From Permianibacter sp046297695 (GTDB lineage: Bacteria > Pseudomonadota > Gammaproteobacteria > Enterobacterales > Permianibacteraceae): 64,000 nucleotides of DNA. A model generated the notes under the pieces. The model had not been told where the DNA came from. It did not search any database and worked only from the letters and a program-made list of their open reading frames with translations. The stretch lies in the NCBI GenBank assembly GCA_046297695.1, contig JBKBHF010000008.1:36796-100795 (forward strand). The letters run 5' to 3'. Made by a program: the position numbers and the translations under genes. Positions 18,356-28,374 of this stretch are shown here, in pieces (position 1 is the stretch's first letter; each line of letters starts with the position of its first letter).

Positions 18356-18662
18356 AACTGTCCCGTTCATTTACCCGCTGCTGTCACTTCACTGACGGTC
18401 ACCGGAACAGCGCCGTAACCAATGCTGCGACCGGCAAAGCCGGCGCTTGCAGCAGGCTGAGAGGAAAATTCCATCGCGGCAAGACGCTACATGGCCGTGA
18501 TATGTCAACGTTGACTGTGTGAACAGACGTGGACGCGCTTGGACGGGTGGGTGTGCGGGTACGGAGGCGATGTCGACGATGGCTGTCCGCCTCGCCGAAT
18601 TGCGATTCCCGCTCTCATGCCTGCGCGATTGTCTGCACTCATCGCGAAGGAAGTACCACAAA

Positions 18663-18694
18663 CAACAAAGGCAACCCACGGGCTGCCTTTGTTG
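18663..18694 (-). terminator. Terminator of the ATP synthase operon
   Basis: CAACAAAGGCA pairs perfectly with its complement and three more G-C pairs form inside after one mismatch. It begins 19 bases after the atpC stop, and a T-rich stretch follows on the minus strand. Confidence 0.85.
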
Positions 18695-18713
18695 ATACTG
18701 ATTTGACCACGCC

Positions 18714-19142
18714 TTAGCGCTTGGCCTGCTTGCGCAGCTTCTGAATCGCAGCTATTTGCGCGGCGGCTTCGGCAAGTTCCGAGGCGGCTTTGCCGTACTC
18801 GATTTCGCCGGTACGGTTTTCCAGCGCAACCCGGGCACGCTCTTGTGCCTGAACCGCCGAGGCTTCGTCCAGATCATGGGCACGCACGGCCGTGTCAGCG
18901 AAAATCGTGACCAGGCTCGGCTGCACTTCCAGCATGCCGCCGGAGACGTAGAAGAAGTCTTCTTCGCCGCCCTGACGGACAATCTTGACCGTGCCCGGCT
19001 TGAGCGCGGTCAGCAGCGGTGCGTGATTGTAGAGAATGCCGAGTTCGCCCTGCGAACCGTTCGCCACAATCAGCTCGACCAGCCCGGAAAAGAGCTGGCC
19101 TTCCGCGCTGACGATGTCCAGATGAATACTCACAGCTGACAT
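18714..19142 (-). CDS. atpC: ATP synthase F1 epsilon subunit
   Basis: This 142-residue central-stalk subunit couples rotation to catalysis and can inhibit ATP hydrolysis. The N-terminal beta-sandwich (HLDIVSAEGQLFSG) and a C-terminal helical hairpin (AAAQIAAIQKLRKQ) are visible. The start at ATG 19142 is preferred to the GTG at 19145, because AAGGGG is well spaced before it. It is the last gene of the atp operon. Confidence 0.97.
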   Translation of the reverse strand: MSAVSIHLDIVSAEGQLFSGLVELIVANGSQGELGILYNHAPLLTALKPGTVKIVRQGGEEDFFYVSGGMLEVQPSLVTIFADTAVRAHDLDEASAVQAQERARVALENRTGEIEYGKAASELAEAAAQIAAIQKLRKQAKR

Positions 19143-19226
19143 CACCTTACCCCTTGCTGGGTGTCATTCATACTGACCGGAGCGGCACGCGCATTGCGCA
19201 CGCCGTTCCGGCTTGGTCGTGGCCGA

Positions 19227-20627
19227 TTACTTGGCCAGGGTCTTGGCTTTCTCGACCGCTTCGTCGATCGAGCCGACCATGTAGAACGCCTGCTCGGGCA
19301 GGTGATCGTATTCGCCGCTGAGAATGCCCTTGAAGCCGCGAATGGTTTCTTTCAATGCCACGTACTTGCCCGGCGAACCGGTGAACACTTCGGCAACGTG
19401 GAACGGTTGCGACAGGAAGCGCTGGATTTTACGGGCGCGTTGTACGACCAGTTTGTCTTCGGCCGACAGTTCGTCCATACCCAGAATCGCGATGATGTCT
19501 TTCAGTTCCTTGTAACGCTGCAGCACAGCCTGCACGCCACGGGCGGTGTTGTAGTGCTCTTCCCCGATCACCAGCGGATCCAGCTGACGCGAAGTCGAGT
19601 CGAGCGGGTCCACGGCCGGGTAGATACCCAGTGCGGCGATTTGACGGCTCAGAACGACGGTGGCGTCCAAGTGCGAGAAGGTGGTCGCCGGGCTCGGGTC
19701 GGTCAAGTCGTCGGCCGGAACGTACACGGCCTGGATCGAGGTGATCGAGCCCCACTTGGTCGACGTGATGCGCTCTTGCAGCACGCCCATTTCTTCCGCC
19801 AGCGTCGGCTGGTAACCCACCGCCGACGGCATACGGCCGAGCAGCGCCGAGACTTCGGTACCGGCCAGGGTGTAACGGTAGATGTTGTCGACGAACAGCA
19901 GAACGTCCTTACCTTTGCCCGAAGCGTCTTTCTCGTCGCGGAAATGCTCGGCCATGGTCAGGCCGGTCAACGCGACGCGCAGACGGTTGCCCGGCGGCTC
20001 GTTCATCTGGCCGTACACCAGGGCGACCTTGTCCAGAACGCCCGAATCCTTCATTTCGTGGTAGAAGTCATTACCTTCACGGGTACGCTCACCCACACCG
20101 GCGAACACCGACAGACCCGAATGTTCTTTGGCGATGTTGTTGATGAGCTCCATCATGTTGACGGTCTTGCCGACACCGGCGCCGCCGAACAGACCGACCT
20201 TGCCGCCTTTCGCGAACGGGCAGAGCAGATCGATAACCTTGATACCGGTTTCGAGCAGCTCGTTGGCGTTCGACTGTTCGGCATAAGTCGGGGCCTTGCG
20301 GTGAATCGGCAGACGGATTTTCTCGCCAATCGGACCGGCTTCGTCGATTGGATTGCCGAGCACGTCCATGATGCGGCCGAGGGTTTCTTTGCCGACCGGC
20401 ACCGACACCGGCTTGCCGGTGTTGCTGACCTTGATGCCGCGCTTCAGACCGTCGGACGAGCCCATCGCAATGGTACGGACCACGCCGTCACCCATCTGCT
20501 GTTGCACTTCCAGGGTCAGACCCGACTCTTCGACCAGCAGCGCGTCATACACTTGCGGTACGGCGTCGCGCGGGAATTCGACGTCGATAACGGCGCCGAT
20601 GATTTGAACGATGATACCGTGGCTCAT
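19227..20627 (-). CDS. atpD: ATP synthase F1 beta subunit
   Basis: This 466-residue subunit carries the catalytic nucleotide sites of F1. The P-loop is GGAGVGKTVNMMEL, followed by GERTREGNDFYHEM and the ALxGRMPSAVGYQP region. The start at MSHGIIVQIIG (20627) has AGAGGAAAA upstream. It sits between atpG and atpC in canonical order, and its length is normal. Confidence 0.99.
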   Translation of the reverse strand: MSHGIIVQIIGAVIDVEFPRDAVPQVYDALLVEESGLTLEVQQQMGDGVVRTIAMGSSDGLKRGIKVSNTGKPVSVPVGKETLGRIMDVLGNPIDEAGPIGEKIRLPIHRKAPTYAEQSNANELLETGIKVIDLLCPFAKGGKVGLFGGAGVGKTVNMMELINNIAKEHSGLSVFAGVGERTREGNDFYHEMKDSGVLDKVALVYGQMNEPPGNRLRVALTGLTMAEHFRDEKDASGKGKDVLLFVDNIYRYTLAGTEVSALLGRMPSAVGYQPTLAEEMGVLQERITSTKWGSITSIQAVYVPADDLTDPSPATTFSHLDATVVLSRQIAALGIYPAVDPLDSTSRQLDPLVIGEEHYNTARGVQAVLQRYKELKDIIAILGMDELSAEDKLVVQRARKIQRFLSQPFHVAEVFTGSPGKYVALKETIRGFKGILSGEYDHLPEQAFYMVGSIDEAVEKAKTLAK

Positions 20628-20663
20628 CTGGTTTTCCTCTGAATTCAAACTTGGTATTCCGCG

Positions 20664-21527
20664 TTACACCGCGGCCGCGCCGCTGACGATCTCGGAAATT
20701 TCCTGAGTGATCGCCGCCTGACGGGCCTTGTTGTAAATCAACTGCAATTCGTTGATCAGGTTGCCGGCGTTGTCGGTAGCGGCCTTCATTGCCACCATCC
20801 GCGCTGCCATTTCGCAAGCGATGTTCTCGACCACGCCCTGATAGACCTGCGATTCAATGTAGCGCTTGAACAGCATGTCCAGCAGCGGCTTGGCTTCCGG
20901 CTCGTAAATGTAGTCCCAGCTGTGATCCGGCTTCGCATCTTCAGCATTGGCCTGCACCGGCACCAGCTGCTCGATGGTCGGCGACTGGGTCATCGTGTTG
21001 ACGAAGGTGTTGTTGACCAGGAAGACCCGGTCCAAACGGCCTTGATCAAAACCGTCCAGCATCACTTTGACGGTGCCGATCAGATCGGTCAGCGCCGGCT
21101 TGTCACCGAGCTGCGACACTTGCGACACCACGTTGCCACCGATACGGCGGAACAGCTGGGTCGCTTTGCTGCCGATCAGGCACAGTTCAACTTCCACACC
21201 TTTGTCGGTCCAGGCCTTGATATCGCTCAGCGCGCGCTTGAACAGGTTGACGTTCAAACCGCCGCACAGACCGCGATCGGTGGAGACAATGATGTAGCCC
21301 ACGCGCTTGGCGTCGCGCGGCACGACATACGGATGCTGGTATTCCAGATTCGCATGCACCAGATGCCCGATCACCTTGCGGATTTTGCGCGCGTAGGGGC
21401 GGGTAGCGGCCATCCGATCCTGCGCTTTGCGCATTTTCGAGGCTGCGACCATTTCCATCGCTTTGGTGATCTTCTGCGTGTTTTTCACGCTGGCGATCTT
21501 GGTGCGAATTTCTCTTGCGCCGGCCAT
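20664..21527 (-). CDS. atpG: ATP synthase F1 gamma subunit
   Basis: This 287-residue rotor shaft of F1 starts MAGAREIRTKIASVKNTQKIT and ends ITQEISEIVSGAAAV, both typical of the family. It is complete. The 149-base gap to atpA upstream contains the only run of undetermined bases, so operon spacing there is not reliable. Confidence 0.98.
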   Translation of the reverse strand: MAGAREIRTKIASVKNTQKITKAMEMVAASKMRKAQDRMAATRPYARKIRKVIGHLVHANLEYQHPYVVPRDAKRVGYIIVSTDRGLCGGLNVNLFKRALSDIKAWTDKGVEVELCLIGSKATQLFRRIGGNVVSQVSQLGDKPALTDLIGTVKVMLDGFDQGRLDRVFLVNNTFVNTMTQSPTIEQLVPVQANAEDAKPDHSWDYIYEPEAKPLLDMLFKRYIESQVYQGVVENIACEMAARMVAMKAATDNAGNLINELQLIYNKARQAAITQEISEIVSGAAAV

Positions 21528-21612
21528 TTACGTTTTCCGAGGAAAGCTTGCGTTCTAACGAACTGCTTACCGAATCTTGCTTATCGCGTGGTGATGAGCG
21601 CATTGCGCGCAA

Positions 21613-21622
21613 NNNNNNNNNN
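21613..21622. other. Assembly gap of ten undetermined bases
   Basis: Ten N bases lie between atpG and atpA, followed closely by a run of eight C (21627-21634). The true length of this intergenic segment is unknown. Neither flanking gene is cut. Confidence 1.
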
Positions 21623-21676
21623 CGCACCCCCCCCAACACCGCTACAACGGCGCCAGCAATTACCTGGCGCTGCCTG

Positions 21677-23224
<1,548 letters not shown>

Positions 23225-23239
23225 GCTTCGGTTTCCTGA

Positions 23240-23776
23240 TTAGGCCCGCAGGGTCTCGGCCAGACGATTCAATTTGCCGCGAACAGAACCATCGATCACG
23301 ACATCGTTGCCGCGAATCACCACGCCACCAATCAGCGAGGCATCGACAGCGTAGGACGCGACGATGGTCTTGTTCCATTTCTTCGCCAGCGCATCGGTCA
23401 ACGCCTTGCGCTCGGCATCGGCGAGTACAGCCGCCGAGGTGATGACCACTTCTGCCGTCTTTTCATGACGTGCTTTTTCCACCAGGAACAGCGCGCAGAT
23501 TGAAGGCAGCGCATTCAGACGATCGTTGTCCGAAAGCAGTTCGATAAACGCCTTGCCGCCGTCAGGGAGTCTGCCTTCGCAGACGGCGAGGAGCGCCGCG
23601 AGACGGGTCTCCTTGGGCACGCGCGGATTGTCGAGCAGGGCATGCATTTCCTTGTCAGCGACGGCAAGCGCCGCAAACTGCAGAAATTCCGCCCACGGCC
23701 CGAGCGCTTTCACGCTGAGTGCGTGCTCGAAAGCGGCTTTGGCGTACGGACGCGCAACAGTGGTCAATTCGCTCAT
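23240..23776 (-). CDS. atpH: ATP synthase F1 delta subunit
   Basis: This 178-residue stator subunit links the F1 head to the b subunits. The opening LTTVARPYAKAAFEHA and the closing region ASLIGGVVIRGNDVVIDGSV are family signatures. It lies between atpF and atpA with short spacers, in normal operon order. Confidence 0.98.
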   Translation of the reverse strand: MSELTTVARPYAKAAFEHALSVKALGPWAEFLQFAALAVADKEMHALLDNPRVPKETRLAALLAVCEGRLPDGGKAFIELLSDNDRLNALPSICALFLVEKARHEKTAEVVITSAAVLADAERKALTDALAKKWNKTIVASYAVDASLIGGVVIRGNDVVIDGSVRGKLNRLAETLRA

Positions 23777-23848
23777 GACGGTGTGCAGGTCTCAATAAAA
23801 ACAGCTTCAATTCCGACCGCCTCACAACGAAGCGGTCAGAGGACGACA

Positions 23849-24319
23849 TTACAGTTCTTGCGCCAGCTGGTTCACCAGATCGGCATGCGCCTTGGCATCG
23901 ATCGAGCGCACGAGAATCTTCTCGGCACCAGCGACAGCCAATGCAGCAACCTGACCGCGCAGGGCTTCTTTCGCCTGCTGGACTTGTTGATCGACATCGG
24001 CTTTCGCGCTGGTGATGATACGCTCGGCTTCTTTGCGGGCGTCACCGGCGGCGGCGTCAACGATTTCAGCATGCTTGCGATTCGCCTTTTCGACGATCTC
24101 GGCAGCCTGTTCACGCGCGTCGCGAATGATCTTGGTCGCTTCCTTCTGGGCAATCTCGATGTCGTGCTTGCCACGTTCCGCAGCGGCGAGGCCGTCGGCG
24201 ATTTTCTGCCGACGCTCGTCGATCGCTTTCATGATCGGTGGCCACACGAACTTCATCGTGAACCACGCGAACACCAGGAACGTGACTGTCTGCACTAGCA
24301 GGGTTGCATTCAGATTCAC
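23849..24319 (-). CDS. atpF: ATP synthase F0 subunit b
   Basis: This 156-residue peripheral stalk protein starts with MNLNATLLVQTVTFLVFAWF, the single membrane helix. A long charged helix rich in A, E, K and R follows and dimerises as a coiled coil. Length equals that of the E. coli protein. It is placed between atpE and atpH. Confidence 0.98.
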   Translation of the reverse strand: MNLNATLLVQTVTFLVFAWFTMKFVWPPIMKAIDERRQKIADGLAAAERGKHDIEIAQKEATKIIRDAREQAAEIVEKANRKHAEIVDAAAGDARKEAERIITSAKADVDQQVQQAKEALRGQVAALAVAGAEKILVRSIDAKAHADLVNQLAQEL

Positions 24320-24373
24320 GGTTGATGCTTCCTCAGCAGTTGTCGAGCTTCAAATGCCCGGAAAGGACGCGTA

Positions 24374-24610
24374 TTAGCCGCCGAACGGGTTGCCGACGAA
24401 GTACAGGGCCAGACCCACACCGATAATGAACGGGGCGTCGATCAGACCAGCCAGCAGGAACATCTTGGTTTGCAGCTGACCCATCAGCTCCGGCTGGCGA
24501 GCCGAGCTTTCCAGGAACTTCGAGCCCATCAGGGCGATACCGATACAAGCACCGATGGCGCCCAGACCGATGATGATGCCGCATGCCAGAGCCAGCAGAC
24601 CGATATCCAT
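24374..24610 (-). CDS. atpE: ATP synthase F0 subunit c
   Basis: This 78-residue rotor-ring proteolipid has two membrane helices. The ion-carrying carboxylate is D58 in LLAGLIDAPFI. The first helix (GIIIGLGAIGACIGIALMG) lacks the Gln/Glu-Thr set of sodium-type rings, so proton coupling is likely. Confidence 0.98.
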   Translation of the reverse strand: MDIGLLALACGIIIGLGAIGACIGIALMGSKFLESSARQPELMGQLQTKMFLLAGLIDAPFIIGVGLALYFVGNPFGG

Positions 24611-24692
24611 TTGTATTTCCTCGCTAAGGTGTTGAGTTAAAACAAACTACAGAAATAAAACAGGTACTACCAAAACCGGTTAAAGCTCGCGC

Positions 24693-25547
24693 TTAGTGCG
24701 CGTCATGGGCCTGACCCAGATAAACCAGGGTCAGCATCATGAAAATGTACGCCTGCAGCACGACGATCAGGATGTGGAAGATCGCCCAGGCCAGTTGTGC
24801 AATGAAGCTGCCGATGAAGCCGAGCAGGCCAGCGCTGCTTTCCCACGGGAAGGCCAGCGCGCCGAGCAGGGCTATCAGCATGAACAGCAGTTCGCCGGCG
24901 TACATGTTGCCGTACAACCGCAGGCCCAGGCTGAGGGTCTTGGCGGCGTATTCGATCAGCTGCATCGCGAAGTTGACCGGCGCCAGATACCAGGCACCGC
25001 CAAACGGAGCGGCAACCAGCTCGTGGGTGAAACCGCCAACGCCCTTGATCTTGATGCCGTAGTACAGCGACAGCAGCAGCACCGCGAACGACATGCCCAA
25101 GGTGGCATTGATGTCGGCGGTCGGGACGACGCGCATGTACTCGAAACCCATCGCATGGGCGAGCGCCGGGAACCAGTCGACCGGGATAAGGTCGAGCGAG
25201 TTCATGAAGATGATCCACATGAAAATGGTCAGCGCCAGCGGAGCGATGAACGAGCGATCACCGTGCACAATCGACTTGGACTGGTCTTCGACCATCTCGA
25301 CCAGCATCTCGATGGCGCACTGCAGCCGGCCCGGGACACCGGTGGTCGCTTTGCGGGTGGCTTTCCAGAGCACGAACAGGGCCAGCACGCCGGCAACCCA
25401 GGCCCAGAAAATGGTGTCGAGGTTGAACACCGAGAAATCGACCTGCGCTTCCTGATGGGCGCTTTGCAGGTGATGCAGGTGGTGACTGATGTACTCAGCA
25501 GCCGTTTGGCCTTTTTCGGTCGCTTGCTCGCTCATCTCTGCGCTCAT
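24693..25547 (-). CDS. atpB: ATP synthase F0 subunit a
   Basis: This 284-residue membrane subunit forms the proton half-channels. The essential arginine is in SLGLRLYGNMYAGELLF, and the conserved PVDWFP region is visible. The start overlaps the atpI stop by 4 bases (ATGA), which suggests translational coupling. MSAEMSEQ is used; MSEQ four residues later is an alternative. Confidence 0.98.
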   Translation of the reverse strand: MSAEMSEQATEKGQTAAEYISHHLHHLQSAHQEAQVDFSVFNLDTIFWAWVAGVLALFVLWKATRKATTGVPGRLQCAIEMLVEMVEDQSKSIVHGDRSFIAPLALTIFMWIIFMNSLDLIPVDWFPALAHAMGFEYMRVVPTADINATLGMSFAVLLLSLYYGIKIKGVGGFTHELVAAPFGGAWYLAPVNFAMQLIEYAAKTLSLGLRLYGNMYAGELLFMLIALLGALAFPWESSAGLLGFIGSFIAQLAWAIFHILIVVLQAYIFMMLTLVYLGQAHDAH

Positions 25548-25936
25548 GACTTACCTGTTCGGGCCAGGATCAAAGGAATGATCCACAACCCTTGGAAGAT
25601 GACGATAAATCCAGTCAACACATAACCGGCCTGGGCTTTGAAGTAACCAATGGCAGCAGCAAGCAGCAGCGCACTGGCACCCCATTTGACGGCCTGGAAC
25701 ATCCAGAGCCGCAGCACAAACCGGTCGGCATTACGTGCCCCCACCGGCTGCAGCAACCGACGGGCAACAAAATTCTGCGGTAGCACCACCGCGGCGCCAC
25801 CGGTCAGGGTGGCAAGGGCTTCGGGAACCCCGACAAAAACGGCGATGGCAGCTGCCAACACCACAGCCAGCAAGGCCATGAGCCCGTGCACCCGGGTGAC
25901 GAACGCACGACCGCGCTCTACCGGATGCTGCGTCAT
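25544..25936 (-). CDS. atpI: ATP synthase assembly protein I
   Basis: This 130-residue protein has four hydrophobic helices and is of the AtpI family, which helps c-ring assembly and is usually the first gene of the operon. A short basic N-terminus and the FVARRLLQPVGARNADRFV loop are visible. AtpI is poorly conserved, so the call rests on size, topology and position. Confidence 0.9.
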   Translation of the reverse strand: MTQHPVERGRAFVTRVHGLMALLAVVLAAAIAVFVGVPEALATLTGGAAVVLPQNFVARRLLQPVGARNADRFVLRLWMFQAVKWGASALLLAAAIGYFKAQAGYVLTGFIVIFQGLWIIPLILARTGKS

Positions 25937-26025
25937 GAGCCGGATCTCGCTTTGGAAATAGGAGTTTTGGGAGTTTGGCGGTCAAATGAGAATAAGTCTC
26001 ATCTGGCCTGCCGGCGACGCGCGGC

Positions 26026-26054
26026 ATTATAAGGGCGGCAGGGGGCTTTTACAA
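26026..26054 (-). promoter_or_regulatory. Sigma70 promoter of the atp operon
   Basis: On the minus strand, TTGTAA (26049-26054) and a perfect TATAAT (26026-26031) are separated by exactly 17 bases. They lie 90 bases upstream of atpI, and transcription would start near 26019. Confidence 0.85.
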
Positions 26055-26120
26055 TGCGTTATTCACGCCATAAGTACTGCCAGTTCAAGCGCTTATGTGT
26101 GCGTCGATACCGAAACTGAA

Positions 26121-26134
26121 CACTATATATAGTG
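26121..26134. promoter_or_regulatory. 14-base perfect palindrome upstream of the atp promoter
   Basis: CACTATATATAGTG is a perfect inverted repeat 67 bases upstream of the atp -35 box. It is also 37 bases past the stop of the neighbouring membrane-protein gene. It could be an operator or part of a terminator. Confidence 0.45.
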
Positions 26135-26170
26135 GCTTCCGCGGCCACAAACAGCTAGCAGACCGACTGA

Positions 26171-27109
26171 CTATCGTTTGGCCGAGTCCTTTCCCGGCGG
26201 CGTTATGCCTAGCGCACGCATTTTGGATTCCATTTCGGCAATGTCCTGTTCCATCGCCCGCTCGGCTGCAGCTGGGTCGGTTTTGAACAGTTCGTCGATT
26301 CGGTCGAACTTGGCACGAACTTCTGCCTGCATTTTGGCATCTTTGGCACTACGTTCAGCCCGGTAATGCCAAATGGCCATGCAAGCGAAAGCCTCTTCAC
26401 AATAGCGGCGACGGCCCGCATAACCACCAAGATCCAAGCGCAAGCCACCCGCTGTCAGCGGTGACCAGCTAAGCTTGGGCAGGTCCTTGGCCGACCATAC
26501 GACGTGCAACAGAAAAGTCGATCCATGTCTGCCGAATTGCTCTCGAATGCCGGTGACCTCGGTCCACGGCTTATACAAATCATCTATCCACAGCCCCATT
26601 GGGTCAGCAACCAGTTGCTTTGGAAACTTGCGTGTCTGAAACAGCCCAAATAGCGCTAGCGGTGCAAGGCCAAACAACATCACGCCCAACTTGCCGGAGT
26701 TCAGTCCAGCCAGCAACACTGACACACACGCGAAACACAGCAAACCACCAATCAACCGACGACCTGTTTTTTTTCGTCGTAGCTCCAGTTTGGTCGGCAG
26801 CCCCTGCTTCAAAACTCGTGGCGCAGCCGGAGACAACGACATCTCCCGCATACGAATCATTGCTTCGCGACCACTTCCGGCAGATCGGAGCATCGCTTCT
26901 GTTTCCTGTCGATGCCTCTGTTGCCATGAAAGACCACGGTAGGCAACAAGCGCAACCGCCAGCGCCGTAATACCCAGTACCGCCGTAGCCCAAAGAGAAC
27001 CGCCTCTTTGGTAAGTTTTCCAACTCGTATACGAAATTGACCCAATGACAAAAATCGCAAACACGATCGTTAGAGCCAACCCCATACCATCCCAGCGCGA
27101 CGTTTTCAT
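26171..27109 (-). CDS. Membrane protein of unknown function
   Basis: This 312-residue protein is not recognised. Two hydrophobic segments lie near the N-terminus (LALTIVFAIFVIGSISY and LWATAVLGITALAVALVAY). A second hydrophobic pair lies around residues 130-165, and a charged coiled C-terminal tail is rich in A, E, K and M. An ATG at 27109 is preferred. A GTG at 27139 overlaps the stop of the 5'-nucleotidase gene as GTGA and would add ten residues, so coupling to that gene is possible. The atp operon lies downstream but has its own promoter. Confidence 0.75.
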   Translation of the reverse strand: MKTSRWDGMGLALTIVFAIFVIGSISYTSWKTYQRGGSLWATAVLGITALAVALVAYRGLSWQQRHRQETEAMLRSAGSGREAMIRMREMSLSPAAPRVLKQGLPTKLELRRKKTGRRLIGGLLCFACVSVLLAGLNSGKLGVMLFGLAPLALFGLFQTRKFPKQLVADPMGLWIDDLYKPWTEVTGIREQFGRHGSTFLLHVVWSAKDLPKLSWSPLTAGGLRLDLGGYAGRRRYCEEAFACMAIWHYRAERSAKDAKMQAEVRAKFDRIDELFKTDPAAAERAMEQDIAEMESKMRALGITPPGKDSAKR

Positions 27110-27135
27110 CGGTTCATTTCTACCCGCGAATGATT

Positions 27136-28041
27136 TCACTGCTGATCGTTGGCGATGCCTGCGCTGACATGGCCGGTCGGCACCACACTTGCCGCCGAGT
27201 CGCAGTGCCGGGTCTGGTCATCAAAGAAGAAATCCGGCGCGAACTCGCGCAGAAAGGCCGCCTTGTCGAGACCGCCGAGGAACATCGCCTCGTCGACCAC
27301 GATATTCCAGTCCATCAAGGTCCGAATGGCGCGTTCATGTGCCGGCGCGCTGCGGGCGGTGACCAGCGCAGTGCGGATACGCATCGGCGCGTCACTGCTG
27401 GCTTGCTGCAGTTCATGCAAGGCCTTCAGCAAGGGCTGGAACGGGCCCGGCGGCAACGGCCGCGCCTTGTGGTCGTGCTCGTGGCGCTGGAATTCGGGCA
27501 GACCATCACGCTGGAACACCCGCTCGGCTTCGTCCGAGAACAGCACTGCGTCGCCGTCGAAGGCAATGCGAATCTCTTCCGGGTATTGTTCAGCGGCCTT
27601 GACCGATTGCGGGTAAACACGCGCAGCCGGGAACCCGCTGTTCAGCGCCGAACGGACATCTTCTTCGTTGACCGACAGGAACAGGTTGGCGCGCAAGGCA
27701 TGCAGGTAACGATAGGGCGGCGCGCCGCGGGTGAACACGCCGCGCTGCAGTTCGAGACCGGCATTGCTGGCGGAACGGAACACCCGTAGACCAGAAACCG
27801 GATCGTTGCGCGACAGGATGACGACTTCGACCCGGTGTTGACCGTTGCGGTTGAAAGCGAGCAGTTTCTGCACCAGCGGAAAGGCAACCCCGGCGCGTGC
27901 CGGTTGCTCCAGCCGCTCAAGCTGCAGCTGCATGTAGGCACGGTCGTCGCTCGATTCGAACAAGCGATTTTCTTCTTCGAAATCGAACAGTGCCCGTGAG
28001 GACACCGCGACCACCAATTTTCCGTCCAGCGTCACGGCCAT
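27136..28041 (-). CDS. 5'-nucleotidase, cytosolic type-I-like (PF06189 family)
   Basis: This 301-residue protein matches the bacterial branch of the cytosolic 5'-nucleotidase I family, which dephosphorylates nucleoside monophosphates. Visible blocks are SRALFDFEEENRLFE near the N-terminus, VVILSRNDPVSGLRVF, IAFDGDAVLFSDEAERVF with the aspartates expected of a HAD-like phosphatase, and FLGGLDKAAFLREFAPDFFFDDQ near the end. It has no signal peptide, so it is cytosolic. It lies 39 bases downstream of a small tail-anchored protein and overlaps a membrane-protein frame by 4 bases. Confidence 0.85.
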   Translation of the reverse strand: MAVTLDGKLVVAVSSRALFDFEEENRLFESSDDRAYMQLQLERLEQPARAGVAFPLVQKLLAFNRNGQHRVEVVILSRNDPVSGLRVFRSASNAGLELQRGVFTRGAPPYRYLHALRANLFLSVNEEDVRSALNSGFPAARVYPQSVKAAEQYPEEIRIAFDGDAVLFSDEAERVFQRDGLPEFQRHEHDHKARPLPPGPFQPLLKALHELQQASSDAPMRIRTALVTARSAPAHERAIRTLMDWNIVVDEAMFLGGLDKAAFLREFAPDFFFDDQTRHCDSAASVVPTGHVSAGIANDQQ

Positions 28042-28080
28042 TGCAGCAGGTTCCTTGTGGCTTCCGATCGCACAATGGCT

Positions 28081-28362
28081 TCAGGAAAAAGCAACGATGC
28101 CGATCAATACGATGATCATAACGATGATAGCCAACAGCGCTTTGCGTCTCTCCACCTGACGTTCGATGGCGTCCTGTTGGAGGCGCGACAACCATTCTTG
28201 CTGCTCGGCAATTATCTGACGGGTGTCCGCAAGCCATCGCTCCAGTTCCGGGTCGGCCGGCACATCGTCCGGTCGGGCAACATAGGCCTGTTCGATCTCG
28301 TCAATATTGGCCAGCATCGCTTGCTGATCGCGACGCATGCTGGCCAAATCCTCCGCTTTCAT
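28081..28362 (-). CDS. Small C-terminally anchored membrane protein
   Basis: This 93-residue protein of unknown function has a charged helical cytosolic part (DEIEQAYVARPDD, then AEQQEWLSRLQQDAIERQVERRK). It ends in one hydrophobic helix, LLAIIVMIIVLIGIVAF, so it is a tail-anchored protein. It follows the symporter gene by 12 bases and precedes the 5'-nucleotidase gene by 39, so it is probably in the same transcript. Confidence 0.75.
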   Translation of the reverse strand: MKAEDLASMRRDQQAMLANIDEIEQAYVARPDDVPADPELERWLADTRQIIAEQQEWLSRLQQDAIERQVERRKALLAIIVMIIVLIGIVAFS

Positions 28363-28374
28363 GTCTGTTTTCGC

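Larger units (their letters stand above)
18032..18713. other. Intergenic region between M9 protease and atpC
   Basis: This is a 682-base gap. It holds an isolated hairpin at 18322-18355 and the atp operon terminator at 18663-18694. Short open frames here have no recognisable features and are not reported as genes. Confidence 0.6.

Noticed and set aside
18389..18679. 96-codon minus-strand open frame in the M9-atpC gap
   Set aside because: No ribosome site, no domain, and it overlaps the atp terminator.
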